From VGCC01 sp044375955 (lineage in GTDB: Bacteria; Actinomycetota; Actinomycetes; S36-B12): a DNA stretch of 46,519 nt. Shown one piece after another: positions 11,060-19,388 of the stretch. Position 1 is the stretch's first letter, and every line of letters begins with the position of its first letter. The notes beneath the pieces were generated by a model. It was given only the letters and a program-made list of their open reading frames with translations, was not told the origin of the DNA and did no database searches. The stretch lies in NCBI GenBank assembly GCA_044375955.1, contig JBILLS010000013.1:1-46519 (forward strand). The letters are read 5' to 3'. A program made the position numbers and the translations under genes.

Positions 11060-12075
11060 GGCGCCACCCCGATCGCATCGAGCCCTGCACCTTCGTCGAG
11101 CCCGAACATGATGTTGGCGTTTTGCACCGCTTGACCGGCGGCGCCCTTACCGAGATTGTCGATGGCGGAGACCACCACAACCCTGCCGACATGGTCGTCT
11201 ACGGCTACCTGAAGGTGTGCTGCGTTCGTGCCGAAGACGGCGGAGGTGTGTGGCCATTGACCTTCGGGTAGCACGGTCACGAACGGCTCGTCGCGATAAG
11301 CGGACTGCAGGAGTCCGCGCACATCATGATTTCCGTTGAGAGGGGCGGAACACGTCGCAACGATGCCCCGCGACATCGGCGCCAGGAGGGGTGTGAACGA
11401 CAGGCGCACCGAAGCCCCCGTCGCACGAGCGATGGTCTGCTCCATCTCGGGTGTGTGCTGGTGCACCCCACCGACCTTGTACGCCGACATGGAGCCCATC
11501 ACATTGCTGGCGAGGAGCGCATCAGATGCCTTCCGCCCTGCGCCGGTGGTGCCCGACGCCGCCACAACGACAATGTCCGTGAGATCCAGGACGGACGCGA
11601 GAGGAATGAGCGCGAGCGCCACCGAGGTCGGGTAACACCCCGGGTTGGCCACGCGCGTGCTCGCAGCGATTGCCTCGCGAGAACCCGGTAGTTCTGGCAG
11701 GCCGTAGGTCCACGTTCCGGCATGGGGTCCGCCGTAGAACCTCTCCCACGCCGCGGCATCGGTCAGTCGAAAGTCGGCGCCGAGATCCACGATTCGGGTG
11801 GATGAGGGTAAAGCGGACGCTAGTGGGGCGGACTCGCCATGCGGAAGCGCCAGAAACACCAGTTCGGCACCTCCCAGCACCTGGGGCGTCGCCTGCTCGA
11901 GGATGAGATCCGCCCACGCCGTCCCCGCGAATCCCGGGTGGACGGCCGCGAGAGTTTCACCGGACCGTCCCGCCGCGCAGGCGGCAACCAGGTCGAATGT
12001 CGGGTGCTGGGCCAAGTAGCGCAGGAGCTCGCCGCCGGCGTATCCCGAGGCGCCGGCCACGGCAACGGAGGTCAC
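11056..12075 (-). CDS. argC: N-acetyl-gamma-glutamyl-phosphate reductase
   Basis: NADPH-dependent reduction of N-acetylglutamyl phosphate to the semialdehyde. The 339-residue product begins with the dinucleotide-binding GASGYAGGE (residues 8-16) and has the catalytic cysteine C147 in NPGCYPT. It is the first gene of the arginine operon. The start is GTG 12075, and a perfect TATAAT box ends only 6 bases before it, so the transcript probably begins at the start codon itself (leaderless); accordingly no ribosome binding site can be seen. A 20-base palindrome over the promoter is the likely ArgR operator. Confidence 0.97.
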   Translation of the reverse strand: MTSVAVAGASGYAGGELLRYLAQHPTFDLVAACAAGRSGETLAAVHPGFAGTAWADLILEQATPQVLGGAELVFLALPHGESAPLASALPSSTRIVDLGADFRLTDAAAWERFYGGPHAGTWTYGLPELPGSREAIAASTRVANPGCYPTSVALALIPLASVLDLTDIVVVAASGTTGAGRKASDALLASNVMGSMSAYKVGGVHQHTPEMEQTIARATGASVRLSFTPLLAPMSRGIVATCSAPLNGNHDVRGLLQSAYRDEPFVTVLPEGQWPHTSAVFGTNAAHLQVAVDDHVGRVVVVSAIDNLGKGAAGQAVQNANIMFGLDEGAGLDAIGVAP

Positions 12076-12081
12076 AGATCA

Positions 12082-12110
12082 ATTATACGCATATTCGTAT
12101 AACTAGCGAA
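12082..12110 (-). promoter_or_regulatory. argC promoter with overlapping ARG-box-like operator
   Basis: Minus strand: -10 TATAAT at 12082-12087, 17-base spacer, and a weak -35 TTCGCT at 12105-12110. A perfect 7+7 inverted repeat, TTATACG-AATATG-CGTATAA, occupies 12083-12102 and so covers most of the -10 and spacer. ArgR family operators are about 18-20-base AT-rich palindromes, and argR is in this operon, so repression by blocking RNA polymerase is the natural reading. The predicted start of transcription coincides with the argC GTG at 12075. The site abuts the pheT stop codon (12103-12105), so the -35 lies inside pheT. Confidence 0.8.
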
Positions 12111-14577
12111 GTCGGGCCCCCACCCCGGCGGCAGCATCAATGGCGCCCTGCCGTGCCCGCGCGATCTCGTCGGCGTCTAGCGTGCGATCGGATGCCCGGA
12201 AGCGGAGCGCGAACGCCACGGACTTCTGCCCATCGGGAATCTGATCCCCGCGATACACATCGAACAGGGTGATGTCCTCGAGCAGGTCCCCTGCTCCGGT
12301 GCGCACTGCTTCTTCGATGACCGCGACGGGAACGTCGTCGGCGACGACGAGCGCGAGGTCTTCCTTGGCAACCGGATGGCGACTGAACACCGGGGCCGGA
12401 CGCACCCGAGGGCTGGCCTCCATGATGCGACTCAGATCCAGTTCCATCGCGCAGGTCCGACGCGGCAGGCCGAGGGACTCGGTCACCGACGGGTGCAGCT
12501 CACCAGCGAAACCGACGAGTTCGCCGTCGACACTGATCGCGGCACACCGCCCGGGATGGAAGGGCGCATCCGTTCCCTGGTCGACCGAGCCGTGCACACC
12601 GCAGACATCCAGCACGCTCATCGCACCGGCGACGGCATCGGCCCAGGTGAAGGGTTCGGCCGAACCCCACCAGCCCTTCGGGGTGCGCATGCCAGACCAG
12701 ACCGCGGCCACATGCATGGGCTGCTCGGGAAGCAGTGCTTCGAGCGCTGCCCACTCCGCAGCAGATGGTCGCGCGGTCACACCCGGTCGGGGTGGATCCT
12801 GCGCACCTGCGCTGCCGAGGAAGACGGAGCCGATTTCGAAGAGCGCTACGTCGGAGTTCCCGCGCCCGGCGTTGCGCTGCGCCGCCGCGAGCAGGGTCGA
12901 CAGGATCGCCCCGCGCAGTGCCGGTTGCTCCTCGGAGAGTGGGTTGGCAAGTCTCGGCGTGGTGCGCCGCGGATCGTCAGCGGCAAGCCGCAGCGCATCG
13001 CAGTCGACGTCACCCACGAAGGGGTAGGTCAACACTTCGACGATTCCGCGCGCCGCAAGTGTGGTGCCGACCCGACGCCGTAGGCGTTGCCCATGGGTCA
13101 ACCCGTGGCCCGCAGGTGCGGTCGGCAACGTCGAGGGCAGTTGCTCGTAGCCGACGATGCGCACGACCTCCTCGACCAGGTCTGCGGGTTCGCGCAGATC
13201 CGGTCGCCAGGGCGGCGCCGTGACCGTCACGCGATGTCCGGCGACCTCGACACCGCATCCCACGGAGGCGAGGATCGAGGTCGTGGTCGAGAGATCGATG
13301 GGCATCCCCGCGACGTCGGCGGGCAAATCGGCGTCCATCTCAATCACGGTCGGATCCATCGGCGCTTCGACCGCCGTCATCCCCTGGTAGCGGCCGCCGG
13401 CAAGGTCCACGAGGAGTTCGGCGGCGCGGGCCGATGCGGCGGGGGCCAAAACGCGATCGATCCCGCGCTCGAAGCGACGGCTCGCCTCACTCGTGAGCCG
13501 ATGTCGACGGCCCATGCGAGCGATCATCGGCGCATCGAAGTATGCGGCCTCGAGAGCGATGTTCCGCGATGTGTCACCGATTTCCGTATGCGCCCCACCC
13601 ATCACACCGGCAAGTCCGATGGCACCGCGGTCATCGCGAATGGTCAGGTCATCGGTGGAGAGCGTGCGATCCACATGGTCGATGGTTTCGAGGCGTTCGC
13701 CCTCTGCCGCACGAGCCACGCGAATCTTGCCTTGAAGTGCGTCAAGGTCGAATGCGTGCAGGGGCTGGCCGAGCTCGAGCATGACGTAGTTCGTGATGTC
13801 GACAGCGAGGGACACCGAGCGCATTCCACAATCGCGCAGGCGGTTCACCATCCACTGCGGGGTGGGCACCGACGGATCGATGCCCGTGATCGTGCGCAAC
13901 GTGAAGAGCGGGCATGCCTCAAGGTCATCCGATGCGCAACCGAGGGGAACCCGGTCACCGGCGGGTGCCGGGAGGGTCTCGGTGCGATCGGCCGGATCGA
14001 TGAAGGGGACCGAGTACGCGATCGCCACCTCCCGGGCAATGCCCCGCGCGGAGAGCGCATATCCGCGATCGGGAGTAATGGCGATGTCGAGCACCTCATC
14101 CCCCACACCCAGCACCGGTGCCGCATCCTCGCCCGGCGACGCCGTGCCGGGGGGCAGCACGATGATGCCCCCGTGGTCATCGCCCAGGGCGAGTTCACGC
14201 TCCGAGCAGATCATCCCGTCGGATACATGCCCGTAGGTCTCACGCGCAGTGATGGTGAAATCGCCGGGAAGGGTCGTGCCCGGCGGCGCCACCACCACGA
14301 GGTCGCCGACCGCGAAGTTCCGGGCGCCGCAGATGATCCCGCGGGGTTGCGACTCCCCCACATCGACCTGGCACCAGCGAATCGGCTTCTTGAACTCGGT
14401 CAACTCCTCGATCGCGAGCACGCGACCGATCACGATGGGCCCGCGCAAACCCTCACCGACGGTCTCCACGGTCTCCACCTCGAGCCCTGCGCTGATCAGC
14501 CGATGGGCGATATCGCGCCCCGACTGATCAGACGGGACCGTGACGAGTTCCCGGATCCATGACACGGAAATGCGCAT
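12103..14577 (-). CDS. pheT: Phenylalanyl-tRNA synthetase beta subunit
   Basis: Forms the alpha2-beta2 PheRS with PheS. The 824-residue product has the bacterial domain order: an OB-fold tRNA-binding domain (about 40-155, with VDVGESQPRGIICGA), B3/B4 editing domain, B5 domain, and a C-terminal FDX-ACB anticodon-binding domain (about 723-824, with FSRHPVAKEDLALVV). ATG 14577 is supported by MRISVSWIREL and shares one base with the pheS stop (TGATG). A longer frame to 14766 merely reads back through pheS. Its stop lies within the argC promoter region. Confidence 0.98.
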   Translation of the reverse strand: MRISVSWIRELVTVPSDQSGRDIAHRLISAGLEVETVETVGEGLRGPIVIGRVLAIEELTEFKKPIRWCQVDVGESQPRGIICGARNFAVGDLVVVAPPGTTLPGDFTITARETYGHVSDGMICSERELALGDDHGGIIVLPPGTASPGEDAAPVLGVGDEVLDIAITPDRGYALSARGIAREVAIAYSVPFIDPADRTETLPAPAGDRVPLGCASDDLEACPLFTLRTITGIDPSVPTPQWMVNRLRDCGMRSVSLAVDITNYVMLELGQPLHAFDLDALQGKIRVARAAEGERLETIDHVDRTLSTDDLTIRDDRGAIGLAGVMGGAHTEIGDTSRNIALEAAYFDAPMIARMGRRHRLTSEASRRFERGIDRVLAPAASARAAELLVDLAGGRYQGMTAVEAPMDPTVIEMDADLPADVAGMPIDLSTTTSILASVGCGVEVAGHRVTVTAPPWRPDLREPADLVEEVVRIVGYEQLPSTLPTAPAGHGLTHGQRLRRRVGTTLAARGIVEVLTYPFVGDVDCDALRLAADDPRRTTPRLANPLSEEQPALRGAILSTLLAAAQRNAGRGNSDVALFEIGSVFLGSAGAQDPPRPGVTARPSAAEWAALEALLPEQPMHVAAVWSGMRTPKGWWGSAEPFTWADAVAGAMSVLDVCGVHGSVDQGTDAPFHPGRCAAISVDGELVGFAGELHPSVTESLGLPRRTCAMELDLSRIMEASPRVRPAPVFSRHPVAKEDLALVVADDVPVAVIEEAVRTGAGDLLEDITLFDVYRGDQIPDGQKSVAFALRFRASDRTLDADEIARARQGAIDAAAGVGARLR

Positions 14578-15686
14578 CAGGCCTCCACCCCGAAGGCGCG
14601 GGTGAAGCGCACATCCCCTTCGACCATGTCGCGCATGTCGGTGACACCGTTGCGGAACATCAGCGTGCGCTCGATGCCCATACCGAACGCGAACCCGCGG
14701 TAGGTATCCGTGTCGATGCCCACGGCGCGCAGAACGCGCGGGTTGACCATGCCGCAGCCACCCCACTCGATCCAGCCCTCACTCCCACATGTCCGGCAGG
14801 GTCGATCCGGGTTATCCACGGATGATCCGTGACACACGAAGCACTGCAGGTCCACCTCGGCACTCGGCTCGGTGAACGGGAAGTAGGACGGGCGAAGGCG
14901 GGTGGTGACGTCGTCCCCGAACATCTGGCGGGCAAGGTGATCGAGGGTGCCCTTGAGGTCTGCCATGGTCAGACCGATGTCGACGGCCAACCCCTCGATC
15001 TGATGGAACACCGGCGTATGCGTGGCATCGAGCTCATCGGTCCGGAACACCCGGCCCGGAGCGACCACGTAGATCGGCAGCGGGCGCTCCAACATGGCGC
15101 GAATCTGGATGGGCGAGGTCTGTGTGCGCAGCACCACACCACTGTCCTGGGACTCCACATAGAACGTGTCCTGCATCGTGCGGGCCGGGTGGTCGGGTGG
15201 CACGTTGAGGGCATCGAAGTTGGCCCACTCCGCCTCGGCCTCGGGACCCTCGGCGATGTCGTACCCCATGGAGATGAAGACGTCGGCCATGCGCTCCATC
15301 AGAGTGGTGAGCGGGTGGCGGCCACCGACAGGTTGGGTCACCACGGGCACCGTGACGTCGACGGACTCGGCGAGCAGTACGCGCTCATCGCGCTCACGAG
15401 TGAGTTCGGCCTCGCGTTCCTCGACAGCTGTTGCGATGCGTGCACGCGCCGCACCGACCCGCTTGCCGACCTCCGCCTTCGCCGCAGGGGGCAGAGCGCC
15501 GATCTCCCGATTGGCCAGGGCTAGCGGGGACTTGTCACCGGCGTGGGCCAACCGCGTGGCCTTCAACGCCTCGAGGTCTGAGGCCGCGGCGATCTCGGTG
15601 AGGGCAGCGCGGACCATCGCCTCGACGGACTCCTCGCCGAGTGCGGCGACCTGCTTGGGGTCGAAGGAGGTGTTCGGACCAGACAT
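14577..15686 (-). CDS. pheS: Phenylalanyl-tRNA synthetase alpha subunit
   Basis: Catalytic subunit of class II PheRS. The 369-residue product has an N-terminal coiled-coil (about 15-105), motif 2 GRVFRTDELDATHTPVFHQ starting at residue 211, and motif 3 GFAFGMGIERTLM at 331-343. Between them is an insertion with four cysteines, C282-x2-C285-x11-C297-x2-C300, that looks like a small zinc ribbon; several bacterial PheS proteins have a plain loop here. ATG 15686 is supported by the N-terminus MSGPNTSF and lies 28 bases after the cysNC stop. No strong ribosome binding site is visible; a CATACT -10-like box is close upstream, so a local start of transcription is possible. Confidence 0.97.
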   Translation of the reverse strand: MSGPNTSFDPKQVAALGEESVEAMVRAALTEIAAASDLEALKATRLAHAGDKSPLALANREIGALPPAAKAEVGKRVGAARARIATAVEEREAELTRERDERVLLAESVDVTVPVVTQPVGGRHPLTTLMERMADVFISMGYDIAEGPEAEAEWANFDALNVPPDHPARTMQDTFYVESQDSGVVLRTQTSPIQIRAMLERPLPIYVVAPGRVFRTDELDATHTPVFHQIEGLAVDIGLTMADLKGTLDHLARQMFGDDVTTRLRPSYFPFTEPSAEVDLQCFVCHGSSVDNPDRPCRTCGSEGWIEWGGCGMVNPRVLRAVGIDTDTYRGFAFGMGIERTLMFRNGVTDMRDMVEGDVRFTRAFGVEA

Positions 15687-15714
15687 CGCGACGCGAGTAT
15701 GGCAGGTGCGTGGC

Positions 15715-17562
15715 CTAGCGATCCTCGCCCAGGACGGTGCGGACGAGCGTGGCGACCGAGTCCTCCACCGACCCGGTCCCGCGGAGGACGAGGTCCGGGT
15801 TCGAGGGCACCTCGTAGCCCTGACCGACACCGGTCATGTTGGGCAGGGACCCCGACGCGGCCTTGGCGTAAAGACCCTTCGGGTCACGTTCGGAGCAGAC
15901 CTCCACGGGGGTATCCACATACACCTCGATGAACTCCCCCTCCTCGAAGAGCGCGCGGGCGGCATCGCGGTCAGCCTGGTACGGGGATACCAGCGCGACG
16001 AAGACCACCAGCCCCGCATCCTTCATCAGCTTGGCAACCTCGGCCACGCGCCGCACGTTCTCCGCGCGATCCTCCGGAGTGAACCCCAGGTCCTTGTTGA
16101 GACCCGTGCGCACGTTGTCCCCGTCCAGGACGTAGGTGTGCACCCCGAGTGCATGCAGGGCACCGACGGCGGCATCGGCGATGGTCGACTTACCCGAGCC
16201 AGGCAGGCCGGTCAACCAGACCACGCGACTCGGATGACCCATCAGCAGTCTGCGCGCGTCATCATCCACGCCATAGGAGTGGGGTACGACGTTGAAGGAG
16301 CGACGCATCGCGTGGCGGGTGAGCCCCGCTGCGACCGTGTCCGCGGTGACACGATCGACCAGGAGGAAACCGCCGGTGTCTCGACACAGTGCATAGGGAT
16401 CGAGCGGAATCGGCTTGTCCGTGGCGATCTCCACGCGACCCACATCGTTCATCTCCAGCAGGCGGGCGGCGTGTTCATGCCCGGAGACCACATCGAGGCG
16501 GTAGCGCACGTTCGTGACCGTGGCCGGCACCGAGCGGGATCCCGACACCAGGAGATACGAGCGACCGTGGGCAAGTGGTTCCTCGCCCAACCACACGACA
16601 TCGGCACTGAATCGGTCCGCAGGTTGCGCCGCATCCTGATCATCACCCGCGATCAGGTCACCGCGCGTCACATCGACCTCGTGGTCGAGGGTGAGTGTCA
16701 CCGCCTGCCCCGCCACGGCGGTCTCCAGATCACCATTCAGCGTCACGATGCGTTCGACGATGGCTTGACGGCCGGAGTCCGCCACCACGATCTTCTGGCC
16801 CACCTCGAGCGCGCCGGAGACGACGGTTCCCGCATATCCCCGGAAATTCCCTCCCGCGCGCACGATGTACTGCACGGGGAAGCGCAGGGGCTCGACATCC
16901 GGGCGAGCCGGCGGCTCCCATTCGCTGAGGAACTCCAGCAGGCTCGGTCCCTGGTACCAGGACATGGCATCCGTGCGGCGGGTGATGTTGTCTCCTGCCA
17001 CCGCACTGACGGGAACGGCGACGAGATCATCGATACCCAGGCGCGCCGCGGTCGACTTCACCACGCCGACGATCTCCTCGAAGGTGGCGTGCTCGTAGCC
17101 GACGAGATCCATTTTGTTGACGGCGACGACGATCGTGGACACACCCATCAGTGCGCAGACCGTCAAGTGCCGGTGGGTCTGCGGCCGCACCCCACGCGCC
17201 GCATCCACCAGAAGGATTGCGACATCACCATTCGAGGCGGCGACAGCCATGTTCCGGGTGTATTGCTCATGTCCCGGTGAGTCCGCGATGAGGACGCGCC
17301 GACCGTTGGGAAGGTTCATATGCCGGTAGGCGACATCGATGGTGATGCCCTGCTCGCGCTCGGCTTCGAGACCGTCGGTGAGCAGCGAGTAGTCGATATC
17401 CCCGACGGGGATGGTCGATCCACCACGACGGGTGCGTCGCGCATACTCGAGTTGATCGATCGGAACACTGTCGGTCTCCGCCAGGAGTCGCCCGATGAGT
17501 GTGGACTTGCCGTCGTCGACGGAACCGCAGGTCACCAGGTGCAGGATCGGAGTGATCGACAT
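15715..17562 (-). CDS. cysNC: Bifunctional sulfate adenylyltransferase subunit 1 / APS kinase
   Basis: A fusion of CysN and CysC. CysN (about residues 1-430) is the GTPase subunit that with CysD makes APS from sulfate and ATP: P-loop GSVDDGKST at 13-21, DSPGHEQY at 94-101, NKMD at 149-152, then the EF-Tu-like beta barrels. CysC (about 435-615) phosphorylates APS to PAPS: P-loop GLPGSGKST at 452-460, DGDNVR at 480-485, and the family block SPYQADR. The 615-residue length fits full CysNC fusions. Its ATG shares a base with the cysD stop. The product pool is therefore PAPS rather than APS. No reductase or sulfotransferase gene is in this window. Confidence 0.97.
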   Translation of the reverse strand: MSITPILHLVTCGSVDDGKSTLIGRLLAETDSVPIDQLEYARRTRRGGSTIPVGDIDYSLLTDGLEAEREQGITIDVAYRHMNLPNGRRVLIADSPGHEQYTRNMAVAASNGDVAILLVDAARGVRPQTHRHLTVCALMGVSTIVVAVNKMDLVGYEHATFEEIVGVVKSTAARLGIDDLVAVPVSAVAGDNITRRTDAMSWYQGPSLLEFLSEWEPPARPDVEPLRFPVQYIVRAGGNFRGYAGTVVSGALEVGQKIVVADSGRQAIVERIVTLNGDLETAVAGQAVTLTLDHEVDVTRGDLIAGDDQDAAQPADRFSADVVWLGEEPLAHGRSYLLVSGSRSVPATVTNVRYRLDVVSGHEHAARLLEMNDVGRVEIATDKPIPLDPYALCRDTGGFLLVDRVTADTVAAGLTRHAMRRSFNVVPHSYGVDDDARRLLMGHPSRVVWLTGLPGSGKSTIADAAVGALHALGVHTYVLDGDNVRTGLNKDLGFTPEDRAENVRRVAEVAKLMKDAGLVVFVALVSPYQADRDAARALFEEGEFIEVYVDTPVEVCSERDPKGLYAKAASGSLPNMTGVGQGYEVPSNPDLVLRGTGSVEDSVATLVRTVLGEDR

Positions 17563-18485
17563 CAGAAGTACCCCTCCTGCTTCTTGGCCTCCATCGAACC
17601 CCCACCTTCACCATCGATCAGGCGACCGGCTCTCTCGGAGATATTGGATTCCTCCATCTCCGCGATCAGATCCACGAGGTTGTCCGCCGTGCTCTCCGTG
17701 GCCCCACTCAGCGGATAGCAGCCCAGGGTGCGGAAGCGGACCGAACGCATCTGCACCTGCTCGCCCTCGGCGAGAGGGAAACGGTCGTCATCGACACAGA
17801 TGAGAACGCCGTCACGTTCCACCACGGGACGCGGCTTGGCGAAATAAAGGTCGGGGATCGGGATGTTCTCGCGCTGGATGTAGCGCCACACATCCAACTC
17901 GGTCCAGTTCGACAGCGGGAAGACACGCATCGTCTGACCGGGGGCGAGTGTGGTGTTCGCGGTGCGCCAGAACTCCGGGCGCTGCTTGCGCGGGTCCCAC
18001 CGGTGCCCCGGCTCGCGCAGGGAGAAGATGCGCTCCTTGGCGCGGCTGCGCTCCTCGTCCCGGCGGGCCCCGCCGATGGCCGCGTCGAAGCCGTAGCGGT
18101 CGATCCCCTCACGGAGCGCGACCGTCTTCATCAGTCGGGTGTATTCATGCGTGCCATGGGTGAAGGGGGTGACCCCCTGCTCGATCGCCTCGCGGTTCTG
18201 CGCGATCCGCAAGTCCAAACCGAGCTCTGCAGCCCGCCGATCGCGGAACTCGATCATCTCCCGGAACTTCCACCCGGTGTCGATGTGCATGATCGGGAAG
18301 GGCAGCGGTGCTGGCGCGAAGGCCTTCAGTGCTAGGTGCAGCAGGACCGAGGAGTCTTTACCGATGCTGTAGAGAAGCACCGGATTGCGAAACGCCGCCG
18401 CAGTCTCACGATAAATATGGAGTGCCTCGGCCTCGAGGGCATCCAGTACGGCGCTGTAGGGGACGCTGACGGGGGCGACACTCAC
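17562..18485 (-). CDS. cysD: Sulfate adenylyltransferase subunit 2
   Basis: Catalytic ATP sulfurylase subunit; adenylates sulfate in complex with CysN. The 307-residue product is a PP-loop ATP pyrophosphatase with SIGKDSS at residues 40-46 and the family C-terminal signature SMEAKKQEGYF. Length equals the family norm. Start GTG 18485 overlaps the stop of the preceding oxygenase-like gene by four bases (GTGA), so translation of the two is probably coupled. The next gene, cysNC, overlaps its stop codon. Confidence 0.97.
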   Translation of the reverse strand: MSVAPVSVPYSAVLDALEAEALHIYRETAAAFRNPVLLYSIGKDSSVLLHLALKAFAPAPLPFPIMHIDTGWKFREMIEFRDRRAAELGLDLRIAQNREAIEQGVTPFTHGTHEYTRLMKTVALREGIDRYGFDAAIGGARRDEERSRAKERIFSLREPGHRWDPRKQRPEFWRTANTTLAPGQTMRVFPLSNWTELDVWRYIQRENIPIPDLYFAKPRPVVERDGVLICVDDDRFPLAEGEQVQMRSVRFRTLGCYPLSGATESTADNLVDLIAEMEESNISERAGRLIDGEGGGSMEAKKQEGYF

Positions 18486-19303
18486 GCTTCCGACAGTACC
18501 TCCATGCCGCCGGTCCCCTTCTCGGCAGCCTGCATGGTCCCGTCACCGAAGCGCGGGTCCTTCCCCTGCGCGGCGAGCGCCGCAGCGCGCGCCTCACGCT
18601 TGGACTGGGCGAGTGCCTCACCCTCAGCCCGAACCTGCGGATCGATCGGGTGGTTGGGCACGCGGTTGACCGGGTGGTACTCATCCATCCACGCCTGCAG
18701 GCCCGGACCGGACTCATACGACGTGATCAAGCAGTACCGCGGCTCATTCCCCGGATGCCACACCGCGTGATAGAAGCGTTGCGTATCGAGAACCAACTGT
18801 TGACCCGCAGGCAGGGGAAGCCGAATCTCGGTGCTGGGATCATCCTTGTCGGATCGCAGGATCATCACGGAATCAGGGTTGTCGGTCAGATTGAAGAAGG
18901 CCCGCACGATCCATCCCGTTCCTTCGGGATTCAACCGGTTGTTGTCATCACGATGCAGGTTGTAGAGGGCCTCGCCGTAGGTATTGGGCTGCAACTCAAT
19001 CACCCGGCAGCGGCCGATATTCACACCGGCTTCCTGCGCCCGAGCGGTCAAACGTGGCGCGATCGCCACGTTCTCCTTGACCCACACACCATCCTTATCC
19101 GTCTTCGGGGGGTTGTGGTTCCAGAAACCATCGCATTCGATGTCACCGTACGCACTCGCCAACGGTGCGAAGCGGGTGTCGCCCGAGGACTTCCAGTCGA
19201 CGTAGATGAGGTTCTCCCACTCGCGCGGGTCCTGGGCCTGGTCATAACGGTCGAGGACCACGTATCCGGTCTCATCGATCATCGGCAGCGTGATGTAGGA
19301 CAT
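18482..19303 (-). CDS. Putative Fe(II)/2-oxoglutarate-dependent oxygenase of unknown substrate
   Basis: I do not recognise a named family. The 273-residue protein shows the iron-binding facial triad pattern of this enzyme class: H117-x-D119 (in LHRDDNN), a distal H179 (in FYHAVWHP), and R189 exactly ten residues later, the usual position of the 2-oxoglutarate-binding arginine. The region between reads like a double-stranded beta-helix (IVRAFFNLTDNP ... LPAGQQLVLDT). A charged, alanine-rich tail follows residue 225. There is no signal peptide or membrane segment. ATG 19303 follows GGGAAG; the gene is first in an operon with cysD and cysNC, coupled by a GTGA overlap. A substrate connected with organosulfur, such as a sulfated or to-be-sulfated metabolite, is suggested by context only. 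A structural, non-enzymatic cupin remains possible. Confidence 0.7.
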   Translation of the reverse strand: MSYITLPMIDETGYVVLDRYDQAQDPREWENLIYVDWKSSGDTRFAPLASAYGDIECDGFWNHNPPKTDKDGVWVKENVAIAPRLTARAQEAGVNIGRCRVIELQPNTYGEALYNLHRDDNNRLNPEGTGWIVRAFFNLTDNPDSVMILRSDKDDPSTEIRLPLPAGQQLVLDTQRFYHAVWHPGNEPRYCLITSYESGPGLQAWMDEYHPVNRVPNHPIDPQVRAEGEALAQSKREARAAALAAQGKDPRFGDGTMQAAEKGTGGMEVLSEA

Positions 19304-19388
19304 GGCACTTCCCTTCCGTCCATCAAGTCTGTCAAAGAAGCACCCTCATGCGCCTCCCGTGACGGGTGTGTCGCCGGTCACGGATCAT
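19304..19388 (-). promoter_or_regulatory. Likely promoter gap before the oxygenase-cysD-cysNC operon
   Basis: This 85-base gap is larger than most gaps nearby, and separates the SpoU-type methyltransferase from the oxygenase gene. On the minus strand it contains a perfect TTGACA (around 19331-19336) and, near the gene, GGAAGGGAAG as ribosome binding site. I do not see a convincing -10 at the right spacing, so promoter assignment is tentative. No intrinsic terminator with a T-run is visible. Confidence 0.35.

Noticed and set aside
13087..14562. 491-codon plus-strand open frame opposite pheT
   Set aside because: Typical antisense shadow of a GC-rich gene: no motif, no ribosome binding site, and the opposite strand encodes an unmistakable PheT.
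15166..17280. 704-codon plus-strand open frame opposite pheS and cysNC
   Set aside because: It mirrors the codon phase of two clear minus-strand genes in GC-rich DNA, has no recognisable domain, spans the boundary between unrelated genes and has a composition rich in Arg, Ser and His.
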